Shown in pieces: positions 15,977-24,995 of a stretch of 64,000 bases of DNA. Under the pieces are notes generated by a model. It ran no database searches, had not been told where the DNA came from, and saw nothing but the letters and a program-made list of their open reading frames with translations. The position numbers and the translations under genes were made by a program. Each line of letters starts with the position of its first letter. Position 1 is the stretch's first letter. Source of the DNA: Bacteroidales bacterium UBA3808 (lineage in GTDB: Bacteria > Bacteroidota > Bacteroidia > Bacteroidales > Paludibacteraceae); NCBI GenBank assembly GCA_002369075.1, contig DFEG01000012.1, forward strand, positions 11,143 through 75,142. The letters are read 5' to 3'.

Positions 15977-16609
15977 GTGACCAAGTACCAAGTACAAAGG
16001 AGAGCCTTGCTGTTGCTCCTGATAGTTTTCAGTATTTCCCTGTCCGCACAAGATTTTTCTGCGGACAGGGAATTGCTGGAGGCTTACCAAAAGGAAAATA
16101 TGTCCGTTTGGAAGGAGCAAATTGATGTACGAAGGAACGATGTACGAAGTACGAAGGATTTATTGTACGAGTACGGGTACTGCGGGTATATCGTAGCGGA
16201 GGCGAAGAAAGAGGGCAAGGAGGCATTGATGCCGGAAGCCAAGCGGTACGTGCAACAGTTCCGCGAGCACGTGGAGGCACAGAAAGGCAAACTGCCGGCA
16301 GGTCATTACGAAATGTACATGAGCGCCGTCATGGTTTATGAGTTGCGGCTGCATGTCGCGATGCGTCCGATCAAAGCAATGAGCCTTGCAAAAGAGGCGA
16401 CGAAACTGGCACCGGAGGATCCGTTGGTGCTTTCGTACTACGGCACAAGTTTGTTTTATGCGCCCAAGCCGTTCGGCAGCAAGAGTGAGGCGTTGGAGTG
16501 GTTTGAGAAAGCCGCGAGTTATTTCAAGGACGCCCAATGGGAGTACTGCTGGGTGCGGGAAGCGAACGAAATGTACATCAAACAGTGCCGTGACAAGCTA
16601 AATCATTGA
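15977..16609 (+). CDS. Exported TPR-like helical protein
   Basis: 210 aa. The N-terminus MTKYQVQRRALLLLLIVFSISLSA is a signal peptide, so the product is periplasmic or outer-membrane facing. The mature part is helical with a TPR-like end (AMSLAKEATKLAPEDPLVLSYYG, then SEALEWFEKAASYFKDAQ). Function unknown. Both the start region (ccaagtgaccaagtaccaag, 15969-15988) and residues about 51-60 (DVRRNDVRSTKD, 16121-16154) are made of the word-like repeats typical of this genome. The second is nearly identical to a tract in gldG, so parts of this protein derive from inserted repeats. Confidence 0.7.
   Translation: MTKYQVQRRALLLLLIVFSISLSAQDFSADRELLEAYQKENMSVWKEQIDVRRNDVRSTKDLLYEYGYCGYIVAEAKKEGKEALMPEAKRYVQQFREHVEAQKGKLPAGHYEMYMSAVMVYELRLHVAMRPIKAMSLAKEATKLAPEDPLVLSYYGTSLFYAPKPFGSKSEALEWFEKAASYFKDAQWEYCWVREANEMYIKQCRDKLNH
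16121..16154. repeat. tacgaagg-type dispersed repeat (with copies at 29881 and 32987)
   Basis: A tract of tgtacgaagg / aacgatgtacgaag / tacgaagg words. It differs from gldG 32988-33021 at only a few positions and is related to the gtacaaagg words in nrnA 29886-29930. All three are in frame within unrelated genes. Confidence 0.75.
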
Positions 16610-16698
16610 ACGCGAGCAATACTCGCAATGCCTTGGTAAAGGCAAGGGTTGTAACCCGAGAATATTCCGTAAAGTTTAATTAAAAGGGTTACAACAAA
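16610..16698 (+). promoter_or_regulatory. Structured leader element A before the EmrA-like gene
   Basis: Contains hairpin gcgag-caata-ctcgc (16612-16626), hairpin GCCTT-ggta-AAGGC (16630-16643), and the perfect 10-bp pair gttgtaaccc (16648-16657) / gggttacaac (16686-16695) ending three bases before the ATG. The core GCCTTGGTAAAGGC, AGGG, AACCCGA and AATATTCC recurs before the MFS gene at 26927. No known riboswitch was recognised. A translation-controlling RNA switch is the inference. Confidence 0.55.
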
Positions 16699-17733
16699 AT
16701 GCAGAAATCCCAAGTTTTAACGTATGTTTACAACACAGTCATTGTGTTGGTTTTGGCAGCCGGCGTAATATATGTCGTGCTGCAGTTCACTCATTTCGGG
16801 CACATCGAGTACACGGACAATGCCCGCGTTTGTCAGTACATTGCGCCGCAGAACACGCGCGTGCAGGGTTTTATCAAGGAGATACGTTTTGAGGCGTACC
16901 AACATGTGAACGCCGGCGACACGCTTGTTATCCTTGAGGATAGCGAGTTCCGCCTGCGTCTGGCTCAAGCGCGTTCCGACCTTGCCCGTGCCCAGCAGCA
17001 GAGCAAGCAGGCAGGGACCTCCATCCGCACGACCAACACGAACATCAGCGCCATAGAGGCGTCCAAAGCCGAAGCGAAAGCGAACATGGACAACCTTGCC
17101 CGCGAAGACAGGCGTTGCGAACAGTTGCTGCGCACCGGTTCTATCTCGCAGCAGATTGCCGACCAGACGCACACTGCGTATCTGGCGGCGCAGGCACGCT
17201 ACGAACAGATATGCCGCACCATCGAGATGCAGCACAGCGTGGCGGACGAGCAGGGCTATAACCTCTCGGCTTCGGAGGCGGCAATCGAACTGGCGCAGGC
17301 GGCAGTGGAGTTGGCGGAACTGAACCTGTCGTATTGCTACATCATCGCTTCGCACAGTGGCGTGGTGGGCAGCAGAGACATTAACATCGGCGAACTGGTC
17401 AATCCCGGGCAGACGCTCGTCTCCATTGTTGATGAACAGCAGAAATGGGTGGAAGCCAACTACCGTGAGAGCCAGTTGCCGAATATACATGAGGGTTCGG
17501 AGGTGTCCATCCATGTGGACGCCGTGCCGGATGTGGAATACAAAGGGCGCGTGCAGAGCCTGTCGGACGCTACCGGCAGCGCGTTCTCGCTTGTGCCGAT
17601 TGATAATGCCACAGGTAACTTCGTCAAGGTAGAGCAACGCCTCACCATCCGCATCGCACTGGACGGGAACAGCGAAGAAGATTTGGCGCGTCTGAAGGCA
17701 GGCTATAGCGTGGAATGTGAGGTGAAGTACTAA
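16699..17733 (+). CDS. HlyD/EmrA-type periplasmic adaptor of a multidrug efflux pump
   Basis: 344 aa. One N-terminal membrane helix (residues 8-30) is followed by half of a biotinyl-lipoyl domain (APQNTRVQGFIKEIRFEAYQHVNAGDTLVIL), a long alpha-helical hairpin (about 85-205), the second lipoyl half (SGVVGSRDINIGELVNPGQTLVSIV) and a beta-barrel. This is the EmrA pattern; such adaptors link an inner-membrane MFS transporter to an outer-membrane channel. The likely MFS partner lies 9.3 kb downstream at 27046 beyond an accessory island, and both genes carry the same leader element. No outer-membrane channel gene is in the window. Confidence 0.92.
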   Translation: MQKSQVLTYVYNTVIVLVLAAGVIYVVLQFTHFGHIEYTDNARVCQYIAPQNTRVQGFIKEIRFEAYQHVNAGDTLVILEDSEFRLRLAQARSDLARAQQQSKQAGTSIRTTNTNISAIEASKAEAKANMDNLAREDRRCEQLLRTGSISQQIADQTHTAYLAAQARYEQICRTIEMQHSVADEQGYNLSASEAAIELAQAAVELAELNLSYCYIIASHSGVVGSRDINIGELVNPGQTLVSIVDEQQKWVEANYRESQLPNIHEGSEVSIHVDAVPDVEYKGRVQSLSDATGSAFSLVPIDNATGNFVKVEQRLTIRIALDGNSEEDLARLKAGYSVECEVKY

Positions 17734-17870
17734 GAACGGAAAGCCGATGCCATCAGTTCCTGTTCTTCACGCGAGATTTCCATAACTTAGTGTTTTCTTG
17801 AGACACGGCGCGAAACGCTCAGACCTGCGTCTTGCAGTTTGCGACCTAACTTTTCATTTTGTAGAGCAAA
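17734..17870 (-). pseudogene. Possible decayed fragment between the adaptor and PLD genes
   Basis: On the minus strand one frame reads FALQNEKLGRKLQDAGLSVS, RRVSRKH, stop, then VMEISREEQELMASAFRS, stop. The first part resembles a helix-turn-helix tail and the two parts are in the same frame across one stop. It looks like debris at the island edge. Family uncertain; random open sequence is possible. Confidence 0.25.
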
Positions 17871-18389
17871 TTAAGAGTTTATTCTGTCACCACAATAATC
17901 TTTTCTGCCACATTTAGCGCAGAAAGTACCTTCCCAGACTTGGTCAAAGTGGCTCATGGCGGAATCAATGAATCCCGGTTCGTCCGTAAGGATGCCTGCT
18001 TCAAAATTGCGGTTAGCAGCGGATTTCATGCCCATGCCTGCCCCTGTCAGATTGGCTGAGCCAATATAGACGATTTCGCTGTCGATGGCGATGATCTTCA
18101 TGTGAACACGTGGACACAGCCGACGTTCCAGACGTTTCCAGAGCAGCGGGTATTTGTCGAAGTCCTCGCGGAAAGCCGTTCCCGGTTCTTTAGCATGAAG
18201 CAGTCGCACCTCTACACCGCGTTTCAGCAGGTCGCGGAGTATTTGCAGAAAAGGCACCGCATCATCCTTGCCCTGCATGACATACAGGTCTTTGAGATCA
18301 GCTGTCGCAATCCATAGCAACCGCCGTGCTTTGCACATCCGCGAAACGACCTCCGAATAATGTTCTGTATCAGCTATATAAGTGGTCAT
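17871..18389 (-). CDS. Phospholipase D-like (HKD) protein
   Basis: 172 aa with one HKD motif: His96-x-Lys98-x4-Asp103 followed by GSANLTGAGM. Single-motif PLD enzymes act as dimers and include nucleases and phosphodiesterases. The C-terminus has a small Cys cluster (CAKCGRKDYC) that could bind zinc or nucleic acid. Its start overlaps the stop of the 377-aa gene by four bases (ATGA), so the two are translationally coupled. It is the last gene of the operon starting at 20004, whose promoter carries the shared palindrome. A nuclease role is inferred from context. Confidence 0.85.
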   Translation of the reverse strand: MTTYIADTEHYSEVVSRMCKARRLLWIATADLKDLYVMQGKDDAVPFLQILRDLLKRGVEVRLLHAKEPGTAFREDFDKYPLLWKRLERRLCPRVHMKIIAIDSEIVYIGSANLTGAGMGMKSAANRNFEAGILTDEPGFIDSAMSHFDQVWEGTFCAKCGRKDYCGDRINS

Positions 18390-19519
18390 GGTTGTGCCAT
18401 TTCATCCCAGCAGTCAGCAAGGCGGAGATTTTGCCGAACACCGTTTCCTGTGCGGTATGCTTCGGCTACTTCCCGCATATTAGCAAAATCCTGTTCTGTT
18501 GCCTTATGGCTGAGTTTCGCGAGGTAGCCCTTTTCTGCTTGAATGTAAAGCCAATCAAATGAACCTTTCTTCGGGCGCGGTTGTTTTTGAGGTTCCAAAT
18601 CGAACACTTGCTCAATAGGCAGTGTTGAACCCTCTTCGAAATATGGGCGTATAAAGTCTGAAAGAGTTATGATGAACCATTCATGCCGTTCTTCTTTCTC
18701 ATCATCCGTCATCCCCCTAAAATCGTACATGTCTCCGAGAGAGCCATATTCTTCCATTCCATTGGATTTGCATAGTTCTTTCCACTTACTAAATTCCTGT
18801 TTTGCTAATCCAATACGACCGGTACAAGCATAGAAATAAGCCGACTCATATGAGTGTACCAATTTTAGATATAGAAGCATCTTATCATCTTTTACATGCG
18901 TTATAAACTTTTCGAAGCACTCCAATACAAATTTAATGAGATCAACCTGTTCGGCTGAATAATAGGTATTTGTAAAAGATAATATATTTTCATCAGTAAC
19001 ATCAAGCGAATGTAAGCCTATCGCTAATATTTTTACTGCAACAACCAGAAACTCATGAATGGTAGCAACCGACAATAGATTATTAACATAATTCCTTAAC
19101 AACAAACATGAGACGCCTTCGGATGTGCTTACGGCATATTCTATATATTTTCTATAATTGTCTATAGCAGATTCAATATTATCCTGTTCGTCTTCTTCCT
19201 GAGCGAGCAGGGCATAGTATTTAGCAAGCAGACTGCCTTTAATATTCTCATCCTGCACTTGTTCTATCCAGAAGAAAGCCCTATTGTCTTCTCCTTCCAA
19301 CATATTGAAGTAGAACAAGCCAATACGTTCAATCTCCGACGGAACGTCATTTGAATAGAAATAATACTGGCCTAAGCCAATACCCTCAACTTTGAACCCT
19401 TTACGCAGTTTCGGATTATGAGCAACGTCAATGAGTTTATCTGTTAAAAGGTTAACAAACTTCTGTTCTCTTTTTGTTAAATCTATTGAATTAACTGCTT
19501 TATTTTTCTGCTTAGTCAT
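18386..19519 (-). CDS. Unknown helical protein of the WYL-linked island
   Basis: 377 aa, helix-rich, with no signal peptide. The first two thirds look like an irregular TPR/helical repeat scaffold (ALLAQEEDEQDNIESAIDNYRKYIEYAV, KQEFSKWKELCKSN). The end (FDWLYIQAEKGYLAKLSHKA...MREVAEAYRTGNGV) resembles a Sel1-like repeat. I do not recognise a named family. Coupled by a 4-base overlap to the PLD gene and 17 bases after the 155-aa gene, it probably acts as partner or sensor for the PLD enzyme. AT-rich compared with core genes. Confidence 0.7.
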   Translation of the reverse strand: MTKQKNKAVNSIDLTKREQKFVNLLTDKLIDVAHNPKLRKGFKVEGIGLGQYYFYSNDVPSEIERIGLFYFNMLEGEDNRAFFWIEQVQDENIKGSLLAKYYALLAQEEDEQDNIESAIDNYRKYIEYAVSTSEGVSCLLLRNYVNNLLSVATIHEFLVVAVKILAIGLHSLDVTDENILSFTNTYYSAEQVDLIKFVLECFEKFITHVKDDKMLLYLKLVHSYESAYFYACTGRIGLAKQEFSKWKELCKSNGMEEYGSLGDMYDFRGMTDDEKEERHEWFIITLSDFIRPYFEEGSTLPIEQVFDLEPQKQPRPKKGSFDWLYIQAEKGYLAKLSHKATEQDFANMREVAEAYRTGNGVRQNLRLADCWDEMAQP

Positions 19520-19536
19520 AAGTCGATAAAATTAGA

Positions 19537-20004
19537 TTATTCGTTTGTCTGGGTTTCATCTTCCATCATATATAAATCAAGTGCATCTCTCGTTGGAAAC
19601 TCAGATAGATTATCAAGGATTTCATTATGAATGTAACCATCGATAATCCGACTTGACACTTTAATCCCAGATAGAGTTATGAGGATTTCATTATCTTCTC
19701 TACGTCTTGATGAACTCAAATGATGCTGTAATAATTCCACCCCGAATAATTCTGCTACCTGATTACAAAAGTCATCAAAATCAGATGGAGTTATTCTATT
19801 TTTTACATAGAACAAACCGGAAATGTTAATGGTTCCTCCCTCTTTTGCAAACTGACTAATGCGCTCAGTTTTGGCAGCTTTAATGCGCTCTAACGCAATG
19901 TCTTTCCAATTGGCAATTTCGCTTTGTGTAAAATCAATGACTCCTAATGTCCAATCTGCATCCTCTAATGCAGCGTCGCCTAAAATAATCCAATTCTTTA
20001 CCAT
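19537..20004 (-). CDS. Unknown protein, first gene of the PLD operon
   Basis: 155 aa, soluble, mixed alpha/beta (MVKNWIILGDAALEDADWTLGVIDF at the start, NEILITLSGIKVSSRIIDGYIH near the end). No recognised domain. It opens the three-gene operon 20004-17871. Its promoter region holds the CGGACA-N5-TGTCCG palindrome found also before the YaaW-like gene at 26606, so it should be under the same regulator. Confidence 0.65.
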   Translation of the reverse strand: MVKNWIILGDAALEDADWTLGVIDFTQSEIANWKDIALERIKAAKTERISQFAKEGGTINISGLFYVKNRITPSDFDDFCNQVAELFGVELLQHHLSSSRRREDNEILITLSGIKVSSRIIDGYIHNEILDNLSEFPTRDALDLYMMEDETQTNE

Positions 20005-20031
20005 AATAGTACGATTTTAAGTTTTCGGGTG

Positions 20032-20066
20032 CAAAGGTACTACATAGGACGGACAAAATGTGTCCG
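20032..20066 (-). promoter_or_regulatory. Promoter with palindromic operator (copy 1)
   Basis: Minus strand -7 element TACCTTTG (20032-20039) with the palindrome CGGACA-aaatg-TGTCCG at 20050-20066, ten bases upstream and covering where the -33 TTG should be. The -33 TTG is absent. The same palindrome occurs at the same distance from the -7 box at 26656-26672. The neighbouring WYL regulator is the obvious candidate to bind it. Confidence 0.75.
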
Positions 20067-20081
20067 AGGGGAAAAGAAAGT

Positions 20082-20984
20082 TTATTTTTTATCGTAATTC
20101 GATAGCATTTGGCGGATGATGGTGTGTAGTTCGTCGCGGACGGAGGATGGAGAGAGGACTTCTAATTTCTCACGATGCCAGAGGAGTTGCTGATAGAAGT
20201 TATAGCACGGAACAAGATCCATTTCAAAGTCCGTCCATTCGTCGGTTCGCTCCATCTCGCGTTGTGATTCATGGATAGGCAACGCACGCACATAGTCCGC
20301 TTGCGTGCCATAAACGCGAATATGGATGGTAACGGGCACTTGTTCGTCGCTGTGATTGATACCAAAACTGCCTTTGAAATAGTCCTGCACGGAGATATTG
20401 GAGGACGGTTGCATTTCGTGCTCTGTAAGGACGATGTTCTCCATGCGTTCGAGTGCAAAAACCGATTGTCCGTGGTGATGATTGTCTGGCTCTGCCACCA
20501 GATACCAACGCCTTTCCCATGTGCGCAAGAAATAAGGGATTGCCACAAGATGTTTCTTGGTCTGCTTGTTGAACGACCAATAGTCAAACTCAATGCCTTT
20601 ACCGGCTTCGATGGCTTCTAAAATAGGTTGTACGTTTACAATGCCTGTTGGCGAATCGGTCAGCATGATCCGGTCGCGGTGCTTGATAGCCAACTCGGAC
20701 ATGCCTTCAATATGAAATGCCGAAAGCAGATACTCATAGAGCGACTGATTGCCTTTGTTATAGTCGTTCTTGATTAGGTAGTATTTCTGCGTGGCGGCAT
20801 TGTACTCGATGTAGCAAGGGAAATTGAGCAGAATATAATCCTTGTACCGCAAGAACGTGCGCGGCTGTATATCGCTGTCATAAAGAGACGAATAGCGGTA
20901 GTGCTCATTGATCTCTTTGAGCGTCATCGGTCCTCTGCGTTCAAGCAGGTCAATGAGATATAGGCATTTCTGAAGTTTGGACAT
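20082..20984 (-). CDS. WYL-domain transcriptional regulator
   Basis: 300 aa. An N-terminal winged helix (LIDLLERRGPMTLKEINEHYR, PRTFLRYKDYI) is followed by a WYL domain (about 125-195: IEFDYWSFNKQTKKHLVAIPYFL, ERRWYLVAEP, ALERMENIVL) and a C-terminal extension (about 200-300). WYL proteins bind ligands or nucleic acid and control phage-defence and DNA-damage operons such as BrxR and CapW. It starts six bases after the 823-aa gene, as the last gene of the operon from 24807. The palindromes at 20050 and 26656 are its likely operators; that link is inferred. Confidence 0.93.
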   Translation of the reverse strand: MSKLQKCLYLIDLLERRGPMTLKEINEHYRYSSLYDSDIQPRTFLRYKDYILLNFPCYIEYNAATQKYYLIKNDYNKGNQSLYEYLLSAFHIEGMSELAIKHRDRIMLTDSPTGIVNVQPILEAIEAGKGIEFDYWSFNKQTKKHLVAIPYFLRTWERRWYLVAEPDNHHHGQSVFALERMENIVLTEHEMQPSSNISVQDYFKGSFGINHSDEQVPVTIHIRVYGTQADYVRALPIHESQREMERTDEWTDFEMDLVPCYNFYQQLLWHREKLEVLSPSSVRDELHTIIRQMLSNYDKK

Positions 20985-20990
20985 AAATCA

Positions 20991-23462
20991 TTAGATTTTA
21001 AATTTCTCTTTTAATTCAGCACATAGTCTAGTTAAATCTTCATTAAGATTTTTGTCCTTGCTTAAGCTTAACTCCTCATTTTTACTAGAAATAATATCAC
21101 TTATTTCAATATCTACATATCTGACTTTTTTCCAATTTTTAAAAATACTTCCCAACTTTGCAATAACACCTGTTCGAGTAAAACACATAACCGTCTTTCC
21201 TTTTAAAGTAATGTTTGCTATAATATAATCTCCGTTAGCAGCTTGTAATATTTCGCTATTAATTTTATCATCATGGAATGAAATATTCGTTTCATCATTC
21301 TTTTGAATTAGAGATTGATGCTTTTTAATAATTTCCTCTATTTGTTTATCTGTTTCCAGTATCCGTTTGCAATCTTCCACCTTGAACTTTGCGATTAAAT
21401 GTTGATCACCTTGTACTAAAGTTGGTTGAGTGCTTTTGTGTTGATGAAGTTCAAAACCATGGTTAATGCAATAGGTTTCCAACTTTTCACCAATCTCGGT
21501 AAGACTCGTTATTTTCTTACACTTATTTATGTCTTCTTCAATTATCGCTCCTAATTCTTCTTTACAGGGTTCAAGCAACATTTTCCATACATCAATATCA
21601 TCCATCTTGTTATAATAGTCAATGGAAAAATGTTCATTATTATTTGTGTTTGTTATAAAATCTATATGTTTTAAAATATCCTCATCCAATTTAATGATCC
21701 TGTTAGTAAATTCATCTGTAACTTTACAATTTAATTTCATTCTTGATTTAATTCTTGCATTATCGGCTTTATTTCTATCGTTACCATAACGTGAGGTTAA
21801 TACAACTTGCTCATAGAAATCAATCAAATCATTAATATACTCTTCTGTTCTGTTATAAACTCTTAATCGAATGGGATCTCCGTGTAATAATTGCTGGAAC
21901 TCTCTCAGGTTCGTTTCATCAGCAATATAAACATTAAATTTCTGCTGCCTTTCCGTAGATTTTCCATAAGAATATATGTCGTCAGGACATTGCTCAAATG
22001 GAGGGATGAATAATATCGCTTTTTTCAATAATAACTCATATCTTTCCGCCAAATGTTGGAGGGCATTATTTATAGTATTGCGTATTTCATTCTGTTTCTT
22101 ATTAAACACCTCTGTGTCTTTTTCAGGCAATTGTATTTCTTCTAAAGAAGGCCAGGGTAGCAAATTTATTTCAGGAACTAAAGCTTGCAAAACATTATAT
22201 TTCTTCTGATAATCATAATACAAACTTTCGTTTTTCTGAATTTGACACAAATATATTCTATTTAGGAGGAATGCATTTGTTGATGTATTTGAATTTTCTA
22301 CAATCAATTCCAATAAAATCTCTTGTGCCCGTTCAAATTGCTCAAGTTGAATATATTTAACGGCACATAATTGCAACACATCCGTTGCCCTACCAGAATG
22401 GTTATATGCGTCTTCCAATAAATTGAGAATCTTATTGTCTCTTTCTCCTTCTAAATAAAGTATATCTGCATATTCTAAGTCACAGGAAGTACGAACTTGA
22501 TCTATACGTAATAAATCTAAATCATGGATTTGTAAAAAGTGTTCAAATGCTTCCTTTGCTTTATTTCTAAACTTAGCAGATATTTCTTTATTAGATTCAT
22601 TGTATTCAAGATGTACTGAATTAGCCGCACTGCCTAAATAATACCAAAATGGTGGAAAAGCTTCAAAATAGTCACGAACATTCCACAAGCGTTGGTATCT
22701 TCGTAATGAAATAGGATCCATTAAAATCTCATCATATTGAGAGATCTGTTTTTCGGTTAGCCTATAGTTATCGGGGAATTGATATTTGTCTGCTAGTCGC
22801 CAAGCTGTATCAAACAATTCTCTCCGCAAAGCATTAAACTGCTCTAACGCCGATCGTTGTAATTGCCATAATTGTTGCTCATTTTCTAAATTTATTTTGG
22901 CTTTTTCACGCCGGTAATTCATATATCCCATCCCCACCATAGTAGCTACAGAAATAGCCATTGTGATCGGACTACCACCAACAATCATTCCAAAATTAGG
23001 AACGGCATTCCATATAGCATTCTTTACTTTCTGCTCGTATGATTTTTGAAGCATTTTTTTGTCTCCTTCCTGAATGCGGAAAAAGGTAATCGTATCTAAG
23101 ATTTGTTTCAAGGTTCGAAGTAATGCCTCGTCTTTCGGGATGTTCTCAAGATTAAGGTTATTAAGAATAGCTTCATACTCTTGTTCCAACACGTGAATAT
23201 CATTGTAATCAACTATTTGCGACACAGACACAGTACATAAGTTCAGCGCATATGCTGCTATCTTCTTTGAATGCTCATTGCTGGTGTCAACTCCATCTAT
23301 TATCACTATATCTTCTTGCTTCATTATTGCACGATTTATTGGTTTAACACTTTTGGACCTTTTATTACAAAAGGGCTTAAAAAAATTACAACTCTTCATC
23401 CATGAGAAAAGTCTTACATCTCCATCTGTAATTGACGGAGTATTTTCTGTATATGTGTTCAT
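20991..23462 (-). CDS. Large membrane-associated protein of unknown function
   Basis: 823 aa, AT-rich gene. Its ATG overlaps the EEP gene stop by four bases (ATATGA); an internal Met47 (MKQEDIVIIDGVD) is an alternative start. Visible parts: a hydrophobic Gly-rich hairpin at about 170-200 (GMIVGGSPITMAISVATMVGMGYMN) likely to enter the membrane, a long helical region with TPR-like character (about 280-430), further coiled helices, and a C-terminal beta domain (NGDYIIANITLKGKTVMCFTRTGVI) reminiscent of a small PH-like fold. No known family. Position between an EEP nuclease and a WYL regulator suggests an effector or sensor of the island. Confidence 0.75.
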   Translation of the reverse strand: MNTYTENTPSITDGDVRLFSWMKSCNFFKPFCNKRSKSVKPINRAIMKQEDIVIIDGVDTSNEHSKKIAAYALNLCTVSVSQIVDYNDIHVLEQEYEAILNNLNLENIPKDEALLRTLKQILDTITFFRIQEGDKKMLQKSYEQKVKNAIWNAVPNFGMIVGGSPITMAISVATMVGMGYMNYRREKAKINLENEQQLWQLQRSALEQFNALRRELFDTAWRLADKYQFPDNYRLTEKQISQYDEILMDPISLRRYQRLWNVRDYFEAFPPFWYYLGSAANSVHLEYNESNKEISAKFRNKAKEAFEHFLQIHDLDLLRIDQVRTSCDLEYADILYLEGERDNKILNLLEDAYNHSGRATDVLQLCAVKYIQLEQFERAQEILLELIVENSNTSTNAFLLNRIYLCQIQKNESLYYDYQKKYNVLQALVPEINLLPWPSLEEIQLPEKDTEVFNKKQNEIRNTINNALQHLAERYELLLKKAILFIPPFEQCPDDIYSYGKSTERQQKFNVYIADETNLREFQQLLHGDPIRLRVYNRTEEYINDLIDFYEQVVLTSRYGNDRNKADNARIKSRMKLNCKVTDEFTNRIIKLDEDILKHIDFITNTNNNEHFSIDYYNKMDDIDVWKMLLEPCKEELGAIIEEDINKCKKITSLTEIGEKLETYCINHGFELHQHKSTQPTLVQGDQHLIAKFKVEDCKRILETDKQIEEIIKKHQSLIQKNDETNISFHDDKINSEILQAANGDYIIANITLKGKTVMCFTRTGVIAKLGSIFKNWKKVRYVDIEISDIISSKNEELSLSKDKNLNEDLTRLCAELKEKFKI

Positions 23463-24424
23463 ATTCTATTTTTAATATCAATATCCATTATTATAGGTAC
23501 ATGGTCGGATATAGTTTTTCGATGCTCTTTATAATCAGAATTACAATATGATGTGACTGAATCATGTCTCATCACGGTTATCTTTACACCATCAAATCGC
23601 TTTAAATCATATGTAAAATGATCATAATTATTTGCCCAACAAGTTATATTGTTGTAGTCTTGAGCATTAGGGTCTTTGGGTGGCATTTTTAATGTTGTTA
23701 GTTCTGTTTGGGTAGTTAATAAATGTTTTGTGTATTTGCCATCTTCTACATCTATTACTTCGTCTATATATGCGCTTGAAATCGCGCCAGATTGCCTTAA
23801 ATTCAAATTGTAATCTCCTAAGATTACTGTATATGCAGGACGATTATTTCTATACACTTTGTCTGCGATAGAAGAATATAGAGCTTGTGTCAAAATCTTA
23901 AATTCGTTTTTCCTCATTTTAATATTACCCAACGAATCAGGAACGTCATTAACGGCAGAACTACGAGCAAACATAATATGCGTATTAATAAGACGAAGTT
24001 CGCAATTAGCTCCATTCATAGGCTCAAATCGAGCGTAATACGGATTCCTAATTAATTGACTTTGTCCTAAACTTCGATCTATTCTGTATTGTTTGTAAAT
24101 TATTGGTATGTATTCTCTCCAGCTACCATCATCTAATTGAGTCCTTGACAAACGGAATTTACGTTTATCCCATATATATGCGTATCCTTCACGTGCAGAT
24201 GAACTGATAGAATCTGGTGCTTTCCAACAACCATCCCAACGCATTGTCCCTAATTTATTCAATATTGTATTGAATGCTGATTCGGAAAATACTTCTTGCA
24301 AAGCGATAATACCAAATTGCTGATCATAGATAATTTGTACAATCTTATCTAAGTCTTTTCTTATTTCATCATCCGATTGATAAGAAAATTTATATAAGTT
24401 AAATGACCCTATACGAAATGACAT
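23459..24424 (-). CDS. Endonuclease/exonuclease/phosphatase family protein
   Basis: 321 aa. EEP-fold motifs in order: IGSFNLYKF at the N-terminus (Asn ligand), IIALQEVF (metal-binding Glu), INTHIMFARS, VILGDYNLNL (Asp/Asn pair) and TISDHVPI near the C-terminus (Asp-His pair). All catalytic positions are present. The family hydrolyses phosphodiesters in DNA, RNA, lipids or nucleotides, and the substrate here is unknown. No signal peptide, so cytoplasmic. It is 14 bases after the acidic protein gene and coupled to the 823-aa gene. Confidence 0.9.
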   Translation of the reverse strand: MSFRIGSFNLYKFSYQSDDEIRKDLDKIVQIIYDQQFGIIALQEVFSESAFNTILNKLGTMRWDGCWKAPDSISSSAREGYAYIWDKRKFRLSRTQLDDGSWREYIPIIYKQYRIDRSLGQSQLIRNPYYARFEPMNGANCELRLINTHIMFARSSAVNDVPDSLGNIKMRKNEFKILTQALYSSIADKVYRNNRPAYTVILGDYNLNLRQSGAISSAYIDEVIDVEDGKYTKHLLTTQTELTTLKMPPKDPNAQDYNNITCWANNYDHFTYDLKRFDGVKITVMRHDSVTSYCNSDYKEHRKTISDHVPIIMDIDIKNRI

Positions 24425-24438
24425 AATAAAATATTTCT

Positions 24439-24807
24439 TTAATTGTTATCATCTTCTTCATACGACATATCTATATAGAGGCTGCCGTCTTCTCCGATGT
24501 ACCAGAGGTTGTCGTAATCATCATCGTCGTCCTCCTCGTCTATGTCAAAGGATGTATCTGTGTCATCATCGTAAACATAGACATAGCGTTTATCACTATA
24601 GCGATCCAGTTCGTCTAATAGTTCTTGTGCGGAGAAATCGTTGTTGTCTTCTTCGTTCGATTCCAAGCACACATCGCCGTCATCATCCAGATAGACGCTG
24701 TCAATCGTCACGGAGTCTCCGTCTTGGTCACAGAAATTGACGCAATAGTCCGCATAGCCCTCGCAAATGGCTTGCACTAAGTTGGCTTTCAGTTGATCGA
24801 CTTTCAT
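24439..24807 (-). CDS. Very acidic small protein
   Basis: 122 aa, with long Asp/Glu runs (FDIDEEDDDDDYDN) and a predicted beta-rich fold (SVTIDSVYLDDDGDVCLE). No recognised domain. As first gene of the operon that encodes the EEP nuclease and WYL regulator, it could be a DNA-mimic or an inhibitor that keeps the nuclease silent; that is speculation from charge and position. It has a perfect promoter whose transcript begins with a small hairpin. Confidence 0.7.
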   Translation of the reverse strand: MKVDQLKANLVQAICEGYADYCVNFCDQDGDSVTIDSVYLDDDGDVCLESNEEDNNDFSAQELLDELDRYSDKRYVYVYDDDTDTSFDIDEEDDDDDYDNLWYIGEDGSLYIDMSYEEDDNN

Positions 24808-24823
24808 AGGATTTGTGTTTTAT

Positions 24824-24870
24824 GCAGGCATTTCGCCTGCAAAGGTACTATATTTTTTCGGAATATACAA
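24824..24870 (-). promoter_or_regulatory. Promoter plus 5'-terminal hairpin for the acidic-EEP-WYL operon
   Basis: Minus strand TTG (24868-24870), 20 bp, TACCTTTG (24840-24847). Directly after the -7 box the sequence gcaggc-gaaat-gcctgc (24824-24840) forms a 6-bp hairpin at the very 5' end of the mRNA, which could protect the message or bind a regulator. No CGGACA palindrome is present here. The remaining gap to 24995 shows nothing. Confidence 0.75.
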
Positions 24871-24995
24871 GCGTTAGGGTGATTTTTATGTCATTATAGG
24901 CAGATTTAGGCATATCTAAGCCGAAATAAGCATGTTTTTGTTTGCCGGAAGACGGTTTCATTACGGTGTTCTCCCTTTTTCGTTCCGCTAATGTT

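Noticed and set aside
14371..15984. 537-codon open frame on the minus strand opposite pfp
   Set aside because: It is the complement of a clearly conserved enzyme with strong codon bias; it has no domain, promoter or sensible composition. Likewise 57169-58353 (-) opposite sprA and 16717-17637 (-) opposite the EmrA-like gene.
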